From: Lachnospiraceae bacterium
GTDB lineage: Bacteria > Bacillota > Clostridia > Lachnospirales > Lachnospiraceae
Direction: 5' to 3'
NCBI GenBank assembly: GCA_029219245.1
Contig: JAQXTA010000064.1
Span: 1-64,000, forward strand
DNA length: 64,000 nt
Shown here: positions 8,909 to 16,812 of the stretch, in pieces
Layout: each line of letters begins with the position of its first letter
How positions within the stretch are numbered: position 1 is the first letter of the stretch
Notes under the pieces: generated by a model
Databases searched by the model: none
Seen by the model: only the letters and a program-made list of their open reading frames with translations
Told to the model about the DNA's origin: nothing
Made by a program: the position numbers and the translations under genes

Positions 8909-8928
8909 TAAATAATGGGGGAAGAAAA

Positions 8929-10395
8929 GTGACATATGTATCATACGTATTTGTATTATTTGTAGGTTTGACTGTCTTTTTATATTATATATTGCCAAAA
9001 TGTTGGCAATGGAAAATTCTGTTGGGAGCGAGTATTATTTTTTATCTGAGTTCCGGTCCGTTCTTTGTATTATATCTTTTGATTTTTTCGGCAATATCCT
9101 GGTATGGAGCAAAAAAGATAGAAAAATATGAGGCAAATGGTGGTCAAAAATCGAAGTTGGCAATTTTTATTGTATCATGTCTCGTTATAGCCAATATTGG
9201 TTTCCTTTTTTCTTTAAAGTGGGGAAGTATGGGTTTGGCATTGCTTAACAAGATCTTTCATCTACAGTTGGCCTGGCAATTTATTTTACCACTAGGAATT
9301 TCTTTTTTTACTTTTCAAAATATATCTTATTTATTTGATGTATATCGAGGAAAGCAAGAAGCTGAAAAAAATTTTTGGCATTATTTATTGTATTCTTGCT
9401 ATTTTCCATACATTGTATCCGGTCCAATCAATCGTTATGAGGAAATGAAAAATCAATTTTTTATAGTGCATACCTATCGTACAGATACAATATATTCGAG
9501 TGTATTACGAATTTTATGGGGCTATATTAAGAAAATGGTTATAGCAGATCGGGCGGCAATTTTTGTAAATCAGGTCTTTGATTATTATTATATGTATCGA
9601 GGAATATATATTGTAGTTGCGGTTTTACTGTTTACTCTGCAGTTATATATGGATTTTAGCGGATGTATGGATATTGTAATAGGTGTTTCAAATCTTTTCG
9701 GTATTGCTATGAAAGAAAACTTTCAGGCTCCATTTGGTGCTGTTACAACTGCAGAGTTTTGGAGAAAATGGCATGTGTCGTTAACTTCTTGGTTTCGCGA
9801 TTATCTTTATATTCCATTGGGAGGTAATCAAAAGGGAAAAGCCAGAAAAAACTTAAATATTATGATTGTTTTCATTTTTTGTGGAATGTGGCATGGGGCA
9901 GGAATTACTTATATTGTTTGGGGGTTTTTGAATGGACTTTATCAAATAGTCGGAGAACTAACATCTGGGTTCCGAAGAACTGTATGTGATATTATAGGAT
10001 TGAAAGAAAATAGCTGGGGTACTATTTGGCGCAAGCGGTTGGTTACTTTTACCCTGGGAGAATTTGCATGGCTGTTTTTTCGCGCAAATGGGATTCAAGA
10101 AGCATTTATTATGATAAAGAGATGCTTTACAGGTTGGAATCCATGGATATTATCAGATGGTTCCATTTATCAAGTTGGGCTGGGTGCATTGGATTTTATA
10201 ATTCTTATCATAGGAGCCATTAGCGTAGGATGGGTATCAAGAGTAAGTAAAGAAAAAAACTTACATCATATTTTTTTACAGCAAAGTTGGTTGTGCCAGA
10301 CAATAATAATTCTCTTTGCATTAGTAATATGGTATCTTTTTGGTATTTATGGACCGGGATTTAATTCAAATAATTTTATTTATTATAATTTTTAG
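8929..10395 (+). CDS. MBOAT family O-acyltransferase (AlgI/DltB type)
   Basis: A 488-residue polytopic membrane protein of the MBOAT family, which moves acyl groups across the membrane for O-acylation of extracellular polymers. The catalytic His lies in CGMWHGAGITYIVWG; the preceding WRKWHVSLTSWFRDYLYIPLGG block is the other family hallmark. Start GTG at 8929 follows GGGGGA at 8917-8922. Codon use is visibly more AT-rich than in the flanking housekeeping genes. It is paired with the SGNH-type protein downstream, the usual two-part acetylation system; the acceptor polymer is unknown. Confidence 0.9.
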   Translation: MTYVSYVFVLFVGLTVFLYYILPKCWQWKILLGASIIFYLSSGPFFVLYLLIFSAISWYGAKKIEKYEANGGQKSKLAIFIVSCLVIANIGFLFSLKWGSMGLALLNKIFHLQLAWQFILPLGISFFTFQNISYLFDVYRGKQEAEKNFWHYLLYSCYFPYIVSGPINRYEEMKNQFFIVHTYRTDTIYSSVLRILWGYIKKMVIADRAAIFVNQVFDYYYMYRGIYIVVAVLLFTLQLYMDFSGCMDIVIGVSNLFGIAMKENFQAPFGAVTTAEFWRKWHVSLTSWFRDYLYIPLGGNQKGKARKNLNIMIVFIFCGMWHGAGITYIVWGFLNGLYQIVGELTSGFRRTVCDIIGLKENSWGTIWRKRLVTFTLGEFAWLFFRANGIQEAFIMIKRCFTGWNPWILSDGSIYQVGLGALDFIILIIGAISVGWVSRVSKEKNLHHIFLQQSWLCQTIIILFALVIWYLFGIYGPGFNSNNFIYYNF

Positions 10396-10428
10396 GAATT
10401 TTCAATATATAAAAAGGAAAGCTATAAA

Positions 10429-11847
10429 GTGAAAAAAAGATATTTAAAGGTTATATCAGTAATTTTATTAAGTTTATTTATATTTGGCAAGCTTGGCAGT
10501 ATATTGGAAGCTAATTATGATGGAAATCAGGCACTAAATGGTTTGTATCAAATGGATAAAAATACTGCCGATGTAATATTTTATGGAAGCAGTCACATTT
10601 ATGCAGGAGTAAACACTGTTAAATTATGGGATGAATATGGAATTGCAGGATATGATTTAGCAGGAACCATGCAGACTTTGTGGAACTCATATTATAATAT
10701 GAAAGAAAGCCTAAAATACCAATCACCTGAAGTGATGGTAGTGGATGTTTATGGGGCACTCATTGAAGAAGAATATTATACCTCTACCAATGTAATTAAA
10801 AATGTCAGTAATATGCGTTTTTCGATAAATAAAATAGAAAATGTTTGGGCGAGTGTACCACATGAGGATTTTTTATCCTATTTGTTCTCTTATCCATTGA
10901 CACATGATAGCTATAAAGATTTACAAAAGGGAAATTATATTGAAGAGATAAATCAGGTTGGAGGAAAATGGTATAAGGGATTTAAACCATCATTTGCGGT
11001 TACGCAATATGATAAGTTGCCTCAGATTGATGTAAATGTAGAAAAAACAGCCCCTTCCGAAAAGAACATTGAATATTTAAAGAAAATGGTTAATCTTGCA
11101 AAAGAGAAAGAAATCCAGTTGGTGTTTATCGTAGTTCCCTATGAAGGTGTCCAAAAAGAAGATGAGGAAATATATCTGTGGGTAAAAGAATTTGCATTGG
11201 AGAATGACGTGCCTTTTTTAGATGGGAATAGTTATTATAAGGAAATGAGTTTTGACTCTACAACAGATTTTGCCGAGGCTTCGCATTTAAATTATAGTGG
11301 AGCATGTAAGTTTACTACATATCTCGGAAAATGGCTCAAGGAAAGTTATAAACTGGAAGACAGGCGTGGAGAAGAAAAATATGTTTCATGGCAGAATTAT
11401 AGTGATTCGTGGGAATTATATCAAAAGAATCAGGATTTGGTAAAGATAAAAGAAGCAGAAGAGTACATAGATATGATTCAATTTTCGGAGAATTATATTT
11501 TGTTTATTTCATTCGATAATAATTATAAAGAGAATCCCTATGTTGCTTTGCTGGAAAAAGTAGTTGGAAAAAATCCGTATGATTTGAAAGGTGAAGGGAC
11601 GTTTGTTATAGATGGTGAAAATCTTTTATATCAGACACCAGATGAACCGGAATATTTGTGGTATTTAGAGACAGAGGCGATGGATATTGCTGTTGTCAGA
11701 GAATATGGTGGACAAATGCAGGTTGTTGTTAATTCAATAAATCAAAATAATAATTATAGTGATGTTTCTATTCTTGTTTATGACAAAAAATTGGATATGA
11801 TAGCCGATGTCGTATCATTTAATCGTGATGGAGTGATAAATCGATAA
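10429..11847 (+). CDS. SGNH-type accessory acyltransferase (DltD/AlgX-like)
   Basis: A 472-residue exported protein with an N-terminal membrane anchor (residues 5-22). It has GSSHIYAGV, the nucleophile-containing block of the DltD/AlgJ-like SGNH hydrolase fold, and the matching SHLNYSGA with the catalytic His near residue 287. About 140 further residues at the C-terminus are not recognised. Start GTG at 10429 follows AAAAGGA. The partner MBOAT gene ends 33 bp upstream, so the pair probably forms one transfer machine on the cell surface. Same AT-rich composition as the partner, consistent with joint acquisition. Confidence 0.8.
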   Translation: MKKRYLKVISVILLSLFIFGKLGSILEANYDGNQALNGLYQMDKNTADVIFYGSSHIYAGVNTVKLWDEYGIAGYDLAGTMQTLWNSYYNMKESLKYQSPEVMVVDVYGALIEEEYYTSTNVIKNVSNMRFSINKIENVWASVPHEDFLSYLFSYPLTHDSYKDLQKGNYIEEINQVGGKWYKGFKPSFAVTQYDKLPQIDVNVEKTAPSEKNIEYLKKMVNLAKEKEIQLVFIVVPYEGVQKEDEEIYLWVKEFALENDVPFLDGNSYYKEMSFDSTTDFAEASHLNYSGACKFTTYLGKWLKESYKLEDRRGEEKYVSWQNYSDSWELYQKNQDLVKIKEAEEYIDMIQFSENYILFISFDNNYKENPYVALLEKVVGKNPYDLKGEGTFVIDGENLLYQTPDEPEYLWYLETEAMDIAVVREYGGQMQVVVNSINQNNNYSDVSILVYDKKLDMIADVVSFNRDGVINR

Positions 11848-11861
11848 ATTATGATTTTTTG

Positions 11862-11898
11862 TGGAAAAAACCTTACAAAATAAGAATAAGTTTTTCCA
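11862..11898 (+). terminator. Possible terminator after the acyltransferase pair
   Basis: TGGAAAAA (11862-11869) can pair with TTTTTCCA (11891-11898), extended inward by CTTA/TAAG. The stem is A/U-rich and lacks a good U tract, so it is a weak call. It lies just before the rplM promoter. Confidence 0.4.
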
Positions 11899-11906
11899 AA
11901 AACCAG

Positions 11907-11935
11907 TTGACACACGAGGAAGCGTATAATATAAT
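11907..11935 (+). promoter_or_regulatory. Strong sigma-A promoter of rplM-rpsI
   Basis: Perfect TTGACA at 11907-11912 and perfect TATAAT at 11930-11935 with a 17-bp spacer. This consensus promoter explains how rplM-rpsI stay highly expressed after being separated from truA by the acyltransferase genes. Confidence 0.9.
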
Positions 11936-11942
11936 ATCTAAC

Positions 11943-12113
11943 TGTGGCAATGTTTAAAAATGTCAAGCCAAAGCCCCGGCGAAGACATTTTGAATATAGT
12001 ACAAAGAGCTTTGTTTGAATATTCTGGCGTGTGGCCGGACATCTGCACAAGAGGATAGAGAGAACAAAAACATGACAATCGAAAATAAGGTTGATTTTAA
12101 CGGAGGAAATACG
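11943..12113 (+). promoter_or_regulatory. Long structured 5' leader of rplM (candidate r-protein leader)
   Basis: About 170 nt separate the predicted transcription start from the rplM ATG. Two adjacent stem-loops are clear: AAAATGTC (11957-11964) with GACATTTT (11984-11991), enclosing a GC-rich loop; and GAATAT (11992-11997) with ATATTC (12019-12024), capped by CAAAG/CTTTG. A GTGGCCGGA block then follows, which also occurs before rplQ. L13 autoregulatory leaders are known in Firmicutes; that this is one is inferred from position and structure. Confidence 0.55.
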
Positions 12114-12542
12114 ATGAAGACTTTTATGGCTAGTCCAGCTACAATCGAAAGAAAATGGTATGTAGTTGATGCTACAGATATGACACTTGGACGTTTAGCA
12201 TCTGAAGTTGCTAAAGTTTTAAGAGGTAAAAACAAACCGATTTTCACACCTCATATTGATACAGGTGACTATGTAATCATTGTGAATGCAGAAAAAGTAA
12301 AAGTAACAGGTAAGAAATTAGACCAGAAGATTTACTATCATCATTCAGACTATGTAGGTGGTATGAAAGAAACTACCTTAAAAGAGATGTTACAGAAACA
12401 TCCTGAAAGAGTTATTGAGTTTGCTGTAAAAGGCATGCTTCCGAAAGGACCTTTAGGAAGACAAATGTACACAAAACTGCATGTATATGCAGGACCTGAG
12501 CATGAACATGCAGCTCAGAAACCAGAAGTATTAACATTTTAA
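12114..12542 (+). CDS. rplM: 50S ribosomal protein L13
   Basis: A 142-residue L13, an early 50S assembly protein, of the standard family length. The start is ATG 12114 ([20 protein letters not shown]), preceded by CGGAGG at 12101-12106; a longer in-frame reading from 12015 has no ribosome site and lies in the structured leader. Family markers are [16 protein letters not shown] and the [15 protein letters not shown] end. It is cotranscribed with rpsI, 28 bp downstream. Confidence 0.97.
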   Translation: MKTFMASPATIERKWYVVDATDMTLGRLASEVAKVLRGKNKPIFTPHIDTGDYVIIVNAEKVKVTGKKLDQKIYYHHSDYVGGMKETTLKEMLQKHPERVIEFAVKGMLPKGPLGRQMYTKLHVYAGPEHEHAAQKPEVLTF

Positions 12543-12570
12543 TTCAAGGGACTGAAAGGAGAAAATTAAA

Positions 12571-12978
12571 ATGGCTAAGTCAGCAAAAACAGCAGCAAAA
12601 TATTACGGAACCGGTAGAAGAAAAAAATCTATCGCAAGAGTATACTTAGTACCGGGTAAAGGTGAAATTACAGTCAACAAGAGAACACTTGATGATTATT
12701 TTGGATTAGAGACACTGAAAGTTATCGTTCGTCAGCCTTTGACAGCTACTGAAACAGCAGATAAATTTGATGCAATCGTTACAGTAAAAGGCGGTGGATA
12801 CACAGGACAGGCTGGTGCAATCAGACATGGTATCGCAAGAGCACTTCTTCAGGCAGATCCGGATTACAGACCTACCTTAAAGAAAGCAGGCTTCTTAACA
12901 AGAGATCCTCGTATGAAAGAAAGAAAGAAATACGGTCTCAAAGCAGCTCGTCGCGCACCACAGTTTTCAAAGCGTTAA
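12571..12978 (+). CDS. rpsI: 30S ribosomal protein S9
   Basis: A 135-residue S9, whose C-terminal tail reaches the P-site tRNA; the conserved final residues SKR are present. Other markers are [14 protein letters not shown] and [19 protein letters not shown]. Ribosome site AAGGAG precedes the ATG. The gene closes the rplM operon and is followed by a strong terminator embedded in a larger inverted repeat. Confidence 0.98.
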   Translation: MAKSAKTAAKYYGTGRRKKSIARVYLVPGKGEITVNKRTLDDYFGLETLKVIVRQPLTATETADKFDAIVTVKGGGYTGQAGAIRHGIARALLQADPDYRPTLKKAGFLTRDPRMKERKKYGLKAARRAPQFSKR

Positions 12979-13173
12979 GCAGTTACTTGCGAATCAAAAT
13001 GCATATGGAAAGCCCGGAATGCTTGCATTCTTGGGCTTTTTATTATGCATTTTGATTCATTAGAATGCAAGAAATGACGAAATAAATGCAAAGCATTTAT
13101 GAGTTGTTTCTTGTATTCGCAAGTAACGTTAAAGCTCACAAGAAGCTAAGCAATTACTTACGAACCAAAATAC
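12976..13173. repeat. Three-copy extragenic repeat with nested palindromes
   Basis: A 27-bp element starting TAAGC at 12976-13002 recurs at 13147-13173 with 23 of 27 identities, and its core GTTACTTGCGAAT (12982-12994) occurs inverted at 13115-13127. Between them, a palindrome with arms GAATGCAAGAAA near 13062 and TTTCTTGTATTC ending near 13118 encloses ATAAATGC/GCATTTAT. No reading frame is supported. It resembles a repetitive extragenic or miniature mobile element. Confidence 0.65.
12991..13058 (+). terminator. rpsI terminator inside a 15-bp inverted repeat
   Basis: The core hairpin runs from AAAGCCC at 13009 to GGGCTTTTT ending near 13041, a standard intrinsic terminator. It is flanked by a perfect 15-bp inverted repeat: GAATCAAAATGCATA (12991-13005) and TATGCATTTTGATTC (13044-13058). 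The whole 68-nt unit can therefore fold as one long stem. Confidence 0.85.
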
Positions 13174-13208
13174 CAAACACTGATAAAAAGAAATAGAGAA
13201 GGTCAAAA

Positions 13209-14150
13209 ATGATATTAAGTGTAAGTCGAAGAACTGACATTCCAAGTTATTATTCGGAGTGGTTTTTCAATAGAATAAAAGAAGGATTTGTGTATGTCAG
13301 AAATCCAATGAACGCACATCAGATAAGCGAGGTTGACATAACATCAGAAACTGTGGATTGCATTGTTTTTTGGACAAAGAATCCGGAGCCGATGATAAAC
13401 AGATTGGATGAACTTACAGGATATCATTACTATTTTCAGTTTACATTAACCGGATATGGAAAAGATATAGAGCGTAATGTTCCCCATAAAAAAGATAAGA
13501 TGATTCCGATATTCCAGGAATTATCGAAAAAGATTGGCATGAAAAAGGTCATATGGAGATATGACCCTATTATTTTTACAAAAAAATATACTCCGGAGTA
13601 CCATTTAAAAGCTTTTGAACAAATTGCGGCAGCACTGAAAGGTTATACAGAGAAGTGTGTCATAAGCTTTGTTGATGTATATGCCAAGAATAAAAAAAGT
13701 ATGGAATTACTGGATGCCTATAATCTTGATAAATCCGAGTTATTGGAATTCGCAAAAAAGATGAGCAAGATTGCAAAAGAAAACGGAATGACGATAGGGA
13801 GCTGTGCCGAGAACATAGATTTAGACGAATGTGGGATTGAACATAACTGTTGCATTGATAAAGCACTGATAGAAGAAATAATCGGTTGCAAGGTAAAAGT
13901 AGGAAAAGATAAAAATCAGCGCCGAGAATGTGGGTGCGTGGAAAGCATAGAGATAGGCACCTATAATACCTGTAAAAATGGTTGCCAGTATTGTTATGCG
14001 AATTACAGCGAAGAAAGTGTTATAAAGAATTGCGGCAAATATAATCCGGAATCACCGATATTGTGTGGTGAAATTGATGAGAACGATAAGATAACAGAGA
14101 GAAAAGTAAAATCTTTGAAAGAACAGCAGTTAGGTATTTTTGATTTATAG
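13209..14150 (+). CDS. DUF1848 family protein with C-terminal CX3CX2C
   Basis: A 313-residue protein matching the DUF1848 family, beginning ILSVSRRTDIPSYYSEWF and containing DCIVFWTKNPEP. Its biochemical role is not established. The C-terminal part is cysteine-rich (CGC around 239-241 region) and ends with TCKNGCQYCYANY, whose Cys at 255, 259 and 262 form the CX3CX2C spacing used by radical-SAM enzymes to hold a 4Fe-4S cluster. In typical radical-SAM proteins that motif lies at the N-terminus, so the position is notable. Weak ribosome site (AGAAGGTC). It stands alone after the repeat region. Confidence 0.8.
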   Translation: MILSVSRRTDIPSYYSEWFFNRIKEGFVYVRNPMNAHQISEVDITSETVDCIVFWTKNPEPMINRLDELTGYHYYFQFTLTGYGKDIERNVPHKKDKMIPIFQELSKKIGMKKVIWRYDPIIFTKKYTPEYHLKAFEQIAAALKGYTEKCVISFVDVYAKNKKSMELLDAYNLDKSELLEFAKKMSKIAKENGMTIGSCAENIDLDECGIEHNCCIDKALIEEIIGCKVKVGKDKNQRRECGCVESIEIGTYNTCKNGCQYCYANYSEESVIKNCGKYNPESPILCGEIDENDKITERKVKSLKEQQLGIFDL

Positions 14151-14163
14151 AAAAAGTAATGGA

Positions 14164-14268
14164 ATGAATGCACCACATATAGCTGTTATTGGTACTAAAG
14201 AAAGTGAAACAGGTGTGACGATTCATAAGGTAAATGCTGAATATGATAATGGATAAATTGTGGTGCAG
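14164..14268 (+). pseudogene. Formyltransferase fragment
   Basis: Reading from ATG 14164 gives a short stretch, including ETGVTIHKVNAEYDNG then stop TAA (14254) then IVVQ. That pattern is the TGVT-x-H...DTG-x-I-x-Q block of the formyl transferase fold (PurN/Fmt-like). Only about 35 codons remain and they are split by a stop, so this is a remnant. Confidence 0.5.
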
Positions 14269-14319
14269 ACATAGTTCCAGTACTGGAAAATAACTATAGG
14301 TTAGGAGATGACTTAAAAT

Positions 14320-14690
14320 GCAAGACTGAAAGCATGGACATATTATGAAGCATTTCAGATGCCTGTATTTTCCTGTGATTCCGGATTATATTTTGATAAT
14401 GTACCGGATGAAGTTCAACTGGGGTGTATGTGCGTAATGTGAATGGAAAATGTTTATCTGACGAAGAAATGATAGAATACTATGCAGGTCTTGTAAGACA
14501 GTTTGGAAACCTTACGGCAAGATATAAGAATGCAATTTGTTTTGTAAAAGATAAAACACATGTTTATGAGGGGATGGAGCCTTCTATGGAGAGTGAAAAG
14601 TTTATTTTGACAGACAAGCCTCATAGTACGATCAGAAAAAAAGGTTTTAGGTTTGTTAGGATGAAACAATCGGAGGATAAGAAATGTTAG
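14320..14690 (+). pseudogene. Broken Ham1/RdgB-type NTP pyrophosphatase
   Basis: Two frames together give a Ham1-like protein: the first (from 14320) reads LKAWTYYEAFQMPVFSCDSG and LYFDNVPDEVQ; after a one-base shift near 14420 the second reads VYVRNVNGKCLSDEEM and LTARYKNAICFV. These match the part of non-canonical purine NTP pyrophosphatases that holds the substrate pocket. The 5' half is missing and the C-terminus runs into unrelated sequence, so it is not functional. The shift sits in a run of G. Confidence 0.6.
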
Positions 14691-15206
14691 AAGTGAAATT
14701 TTACGATGCTGTTGACGACTCTTTATTAAAGTTTGCAGTTATCATATCAAAAAGTAATGGCAGATGGGTAATTTGCAAGCATAAGGAACGTGATACCTAT
14801 GAAGTGCCGGGCGGACATAGGGAAGCCGGGGAAACTATCCTTGAAACCGCAAAAAGAGAGCTGCAGGAGGAAACGGGAGCTACAAAAATTCGCAATTAAG
14901 CCAGTATGCGTATAGTCTGTTACGGGAAAAAATCGTGCAAATGAAACCGGCGAAGAAACCTTTGGCCTTTTATGCTATGCGGAGATAGAAGAATTCTCCG
15001 GTAAATTGGAAAGTGAGATGGAGAAGGTCATTCTTATGGATGAATTACCAACGGATTGGACATATCCATTGATACAATCCCCTTTTTGCAATTTGGTAGT
15101 TCGTGTTATTCATTATAGTATGGTAAAAAATCTATTTTCGAAACTCTATTCTGAATTCTATTTTTGCATAAAAAGTGCTTTGAAGATGAGATGCAGGATG
15201 ATATAA
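14684..15206 (+). pseudogene. Broken Nudix hydrolase
   Basis: The first 65 or so codons give a clear Nudix protein with an intact Nudix box (GHREAGETILETAK then RELQEETG). Near 14886, in a run of A, the frame shifts; the continuing frame has a stop TAG at 14913 and then resumes with TGEETFGLLCYAEIEEF and SEMEKVILMDELPTDWTYP, the normal second half. One frameshift plus one nonsense change argue for a real pseudogene. A truncated 71-residue product could still be made. Confidence 0.7.
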
Positions 15207-15310
15207 TGATTGCTATAATTTGAAATTAAGGTGGAAAACATATGAATGGAATTTAAATGTTGGGTTTGCGTGTTTTGCATACATAAATAAAAATTGGAGG
15301 GAAAGGTCAT

Positions 15311-15655
15311 ATGGACAATATTTACAACTTTAATGCAAATGAGATTCCTAATGTCAATTTGACTAAGACAGGGAAAAAATTAAAGGAACTACGGCTTAGT
15401 TCAAACTTAACTGTCGGACAATTACAGAAAATATTTGGATTTAATAATCCCACAACAATCTATAAGTGGGAAGCAGGGCGATGTTTGCCGGATATCAATA
15501 ATATGTTTGTTTTAAAAGAACTATATAAAGTGCCTCTGGAAAGTATCTATGAATTAGACGACGAGCCAGAGGTACTTTTCTTATTTGGTTTGAAAGTTTA
15601 TTACAATACCGGATTAAACTATAAGTTTATAGAAATTTGCATTTTCATGGGATAA
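15311..15655 (+). CDS. XRE-family helix-turn-helix regulator
   Basis: A 114-residue protein with one helix-turn-helix domain, roughly residues 17-78 (TGKKLKELRLSSNLTVGQLQ, then NPTTIYKWEAGRCLPD). The ribosome site GGAGGG lies just before the ATG. The last 35 residues look unlike the domain and may be read-out into decayed sequence. No partner gene is recognisable; it lies within the decay zone, so its target is unknown. Confidence 0.75.
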   Translation: MDNIYNFNANEIPNVNLTKTGKKLKELRLSSNLTVGQLQKIFGFNNPTTIYKWEAGRCLPDINNMFVLKELYKVPLESIYELDDEPEVLFLFGLKVYYNTGLNYKFIEICIFMG

Positions 15656-15951
15656 AATACTTTATAAGAAAATAATTTGAGTTTAGCATAGAACAGAAAT
15701 GGAAAATTGGGATGAGCAATATGAAATTGGGACATATGTGTAGAGGATTCAATACCGAAATTCAAGGAAGTAGAGAGTGAAAATCTTGGATTAGTTTGGG
15801 AACCATCGCATCAAATAGATATTACCATTGAGGGTTCCATGCTCCCGCGTTTTGCGGTGAACGTGAGTATGAGGGACAAAAATGCATTACATTATTTGAA
15901 AAATTGTAGAGAGCATCTAATGAACCAAAATTTTAGGGAGGGAATAAAATA
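15656..15951. other. Decayed sequence, no intact gene
   Basis: About 300 bp between the XRE gene and the hydrolase. A short open stretch (around 15760-15840) reads PKFKEVESENLGLVWEPS, then loses frame, suggesting an unidentified gene remnant. The ribosome site for the next gene (AGGGAGG, 15935-15941) is the only clear signal. Confidence 0.4.
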
Positions 15952-16812
15952 TTGAAAAAAGTAACGGTTACTTATGATGAAACAGAATGGCTGTATGCGC
16001 CGGAAGAAGTTTATACCAGCATTGATGGAGTGGAGCGAAAACTTCAGATAATCTTTCCGTATCGGAGAGAGTGGGAAAAGGATACCAGATATCCTGTTGT
16101 TTTATATGTGCCAGGTGCTGCATGGCATAGGCAGGAAATGTACAATGATATTCCAAAGGTATCAAAACTGGCAGAGTGTGGAATGGTGGTAGCTATGGTA
16201 CAACATCGGGAGTCGGAACTTGCAGTATTCCCGGCGCCGATTGAAGATTTACACCGCGCTGCCAACTATTTAATTGAAAATGCAGAAAAATTCCATATAG
16301 ACCCGGCACAATTATTTTTAGCAGGACATTCTTCGGGAGCACATATCGCTCTGATGACCGCCTTTACTAAAGCGAATGGTGTTTGGACACCGAAGCAGAT
16401 AGGTAAAAAAGATTATGACATAAAAGGTGTCATTGCCCAAGCAGCACCGTCTGATTTGTTGTTATGCCAGAAGGAAGAATTACCACCATGGATGAAAAAA
16501 AGACCTTCCGCAGAACTGCTGGGAGTCGAACGGGTAGAGGAACACTTAACGCTTGCCAGACAGGCATCCTGTACGATGTATGTAAAAGATGAGGTTGCGT
16601 TGCCACCTGTATTACTGCTGCATGGAGACAAGGATGATGTGGTATCGGTAGAGCACAGCAGAAACTTGTACCAGTTATTAAAGGATAAGAAAAAGGATGT
16701 TGTCTATTATGAGTTAGAGGGTGTGAATCATAGCGGTAATGCTTTTTGGTCTGGGGAGGTCTTAGAGATTATAAGTGATTTTTGCTTTAACTCTCCAACC
16801 GCTCAATCTTAA
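15952..16812 (+). CDS. Alpha/beta hydrolase (esterase/acetylxylan esterase-like)
   Basis: A 286-residue cytoplasmic hydrolase. The nucleophile elbow is GHSSG (in LFLAGHSSGAHIALM); LLLHGDKDDVV supplies the acid and GVNHSGN the His of the triad. The early YVPGAAWH block likely forms the oxyanion hole, as in the BD-FAE/kynurenine formamidase-like esterases. The start is TTG at 15952, chosen because AGGGAGG is correctly spaced and no ATG fits. Its 3' end overlaps the end of the convergent pyridoxal kinase gene by 26 bp. The substrate is not known. Confidence 0.82.
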   Translation: MKKVTVTYDETEWLYAPEEVYTSIDGVERKLQIIFPYRREWEKDTRYPVVLYVPGAAWHRQEMYNDIPKVSKLAECGMVVAMVQHRESELAVFPAPIEDLHRAANYLIENAEKFHIDPAQLFLAGHSSGAHIALMTAFTKANGVWTPKQIGKKDYDIKGVIAQAAPSDLLLCQKEELPPWMKKRPSAELLGVERVEEHLTLARQASCTMYVKDEVALPPVLLLHGDKDDVVSVEHSRNLYQLLKDKKKDVVYYELEGVNHSGNAFWSGEVLEIISDFCFNSPTAQS

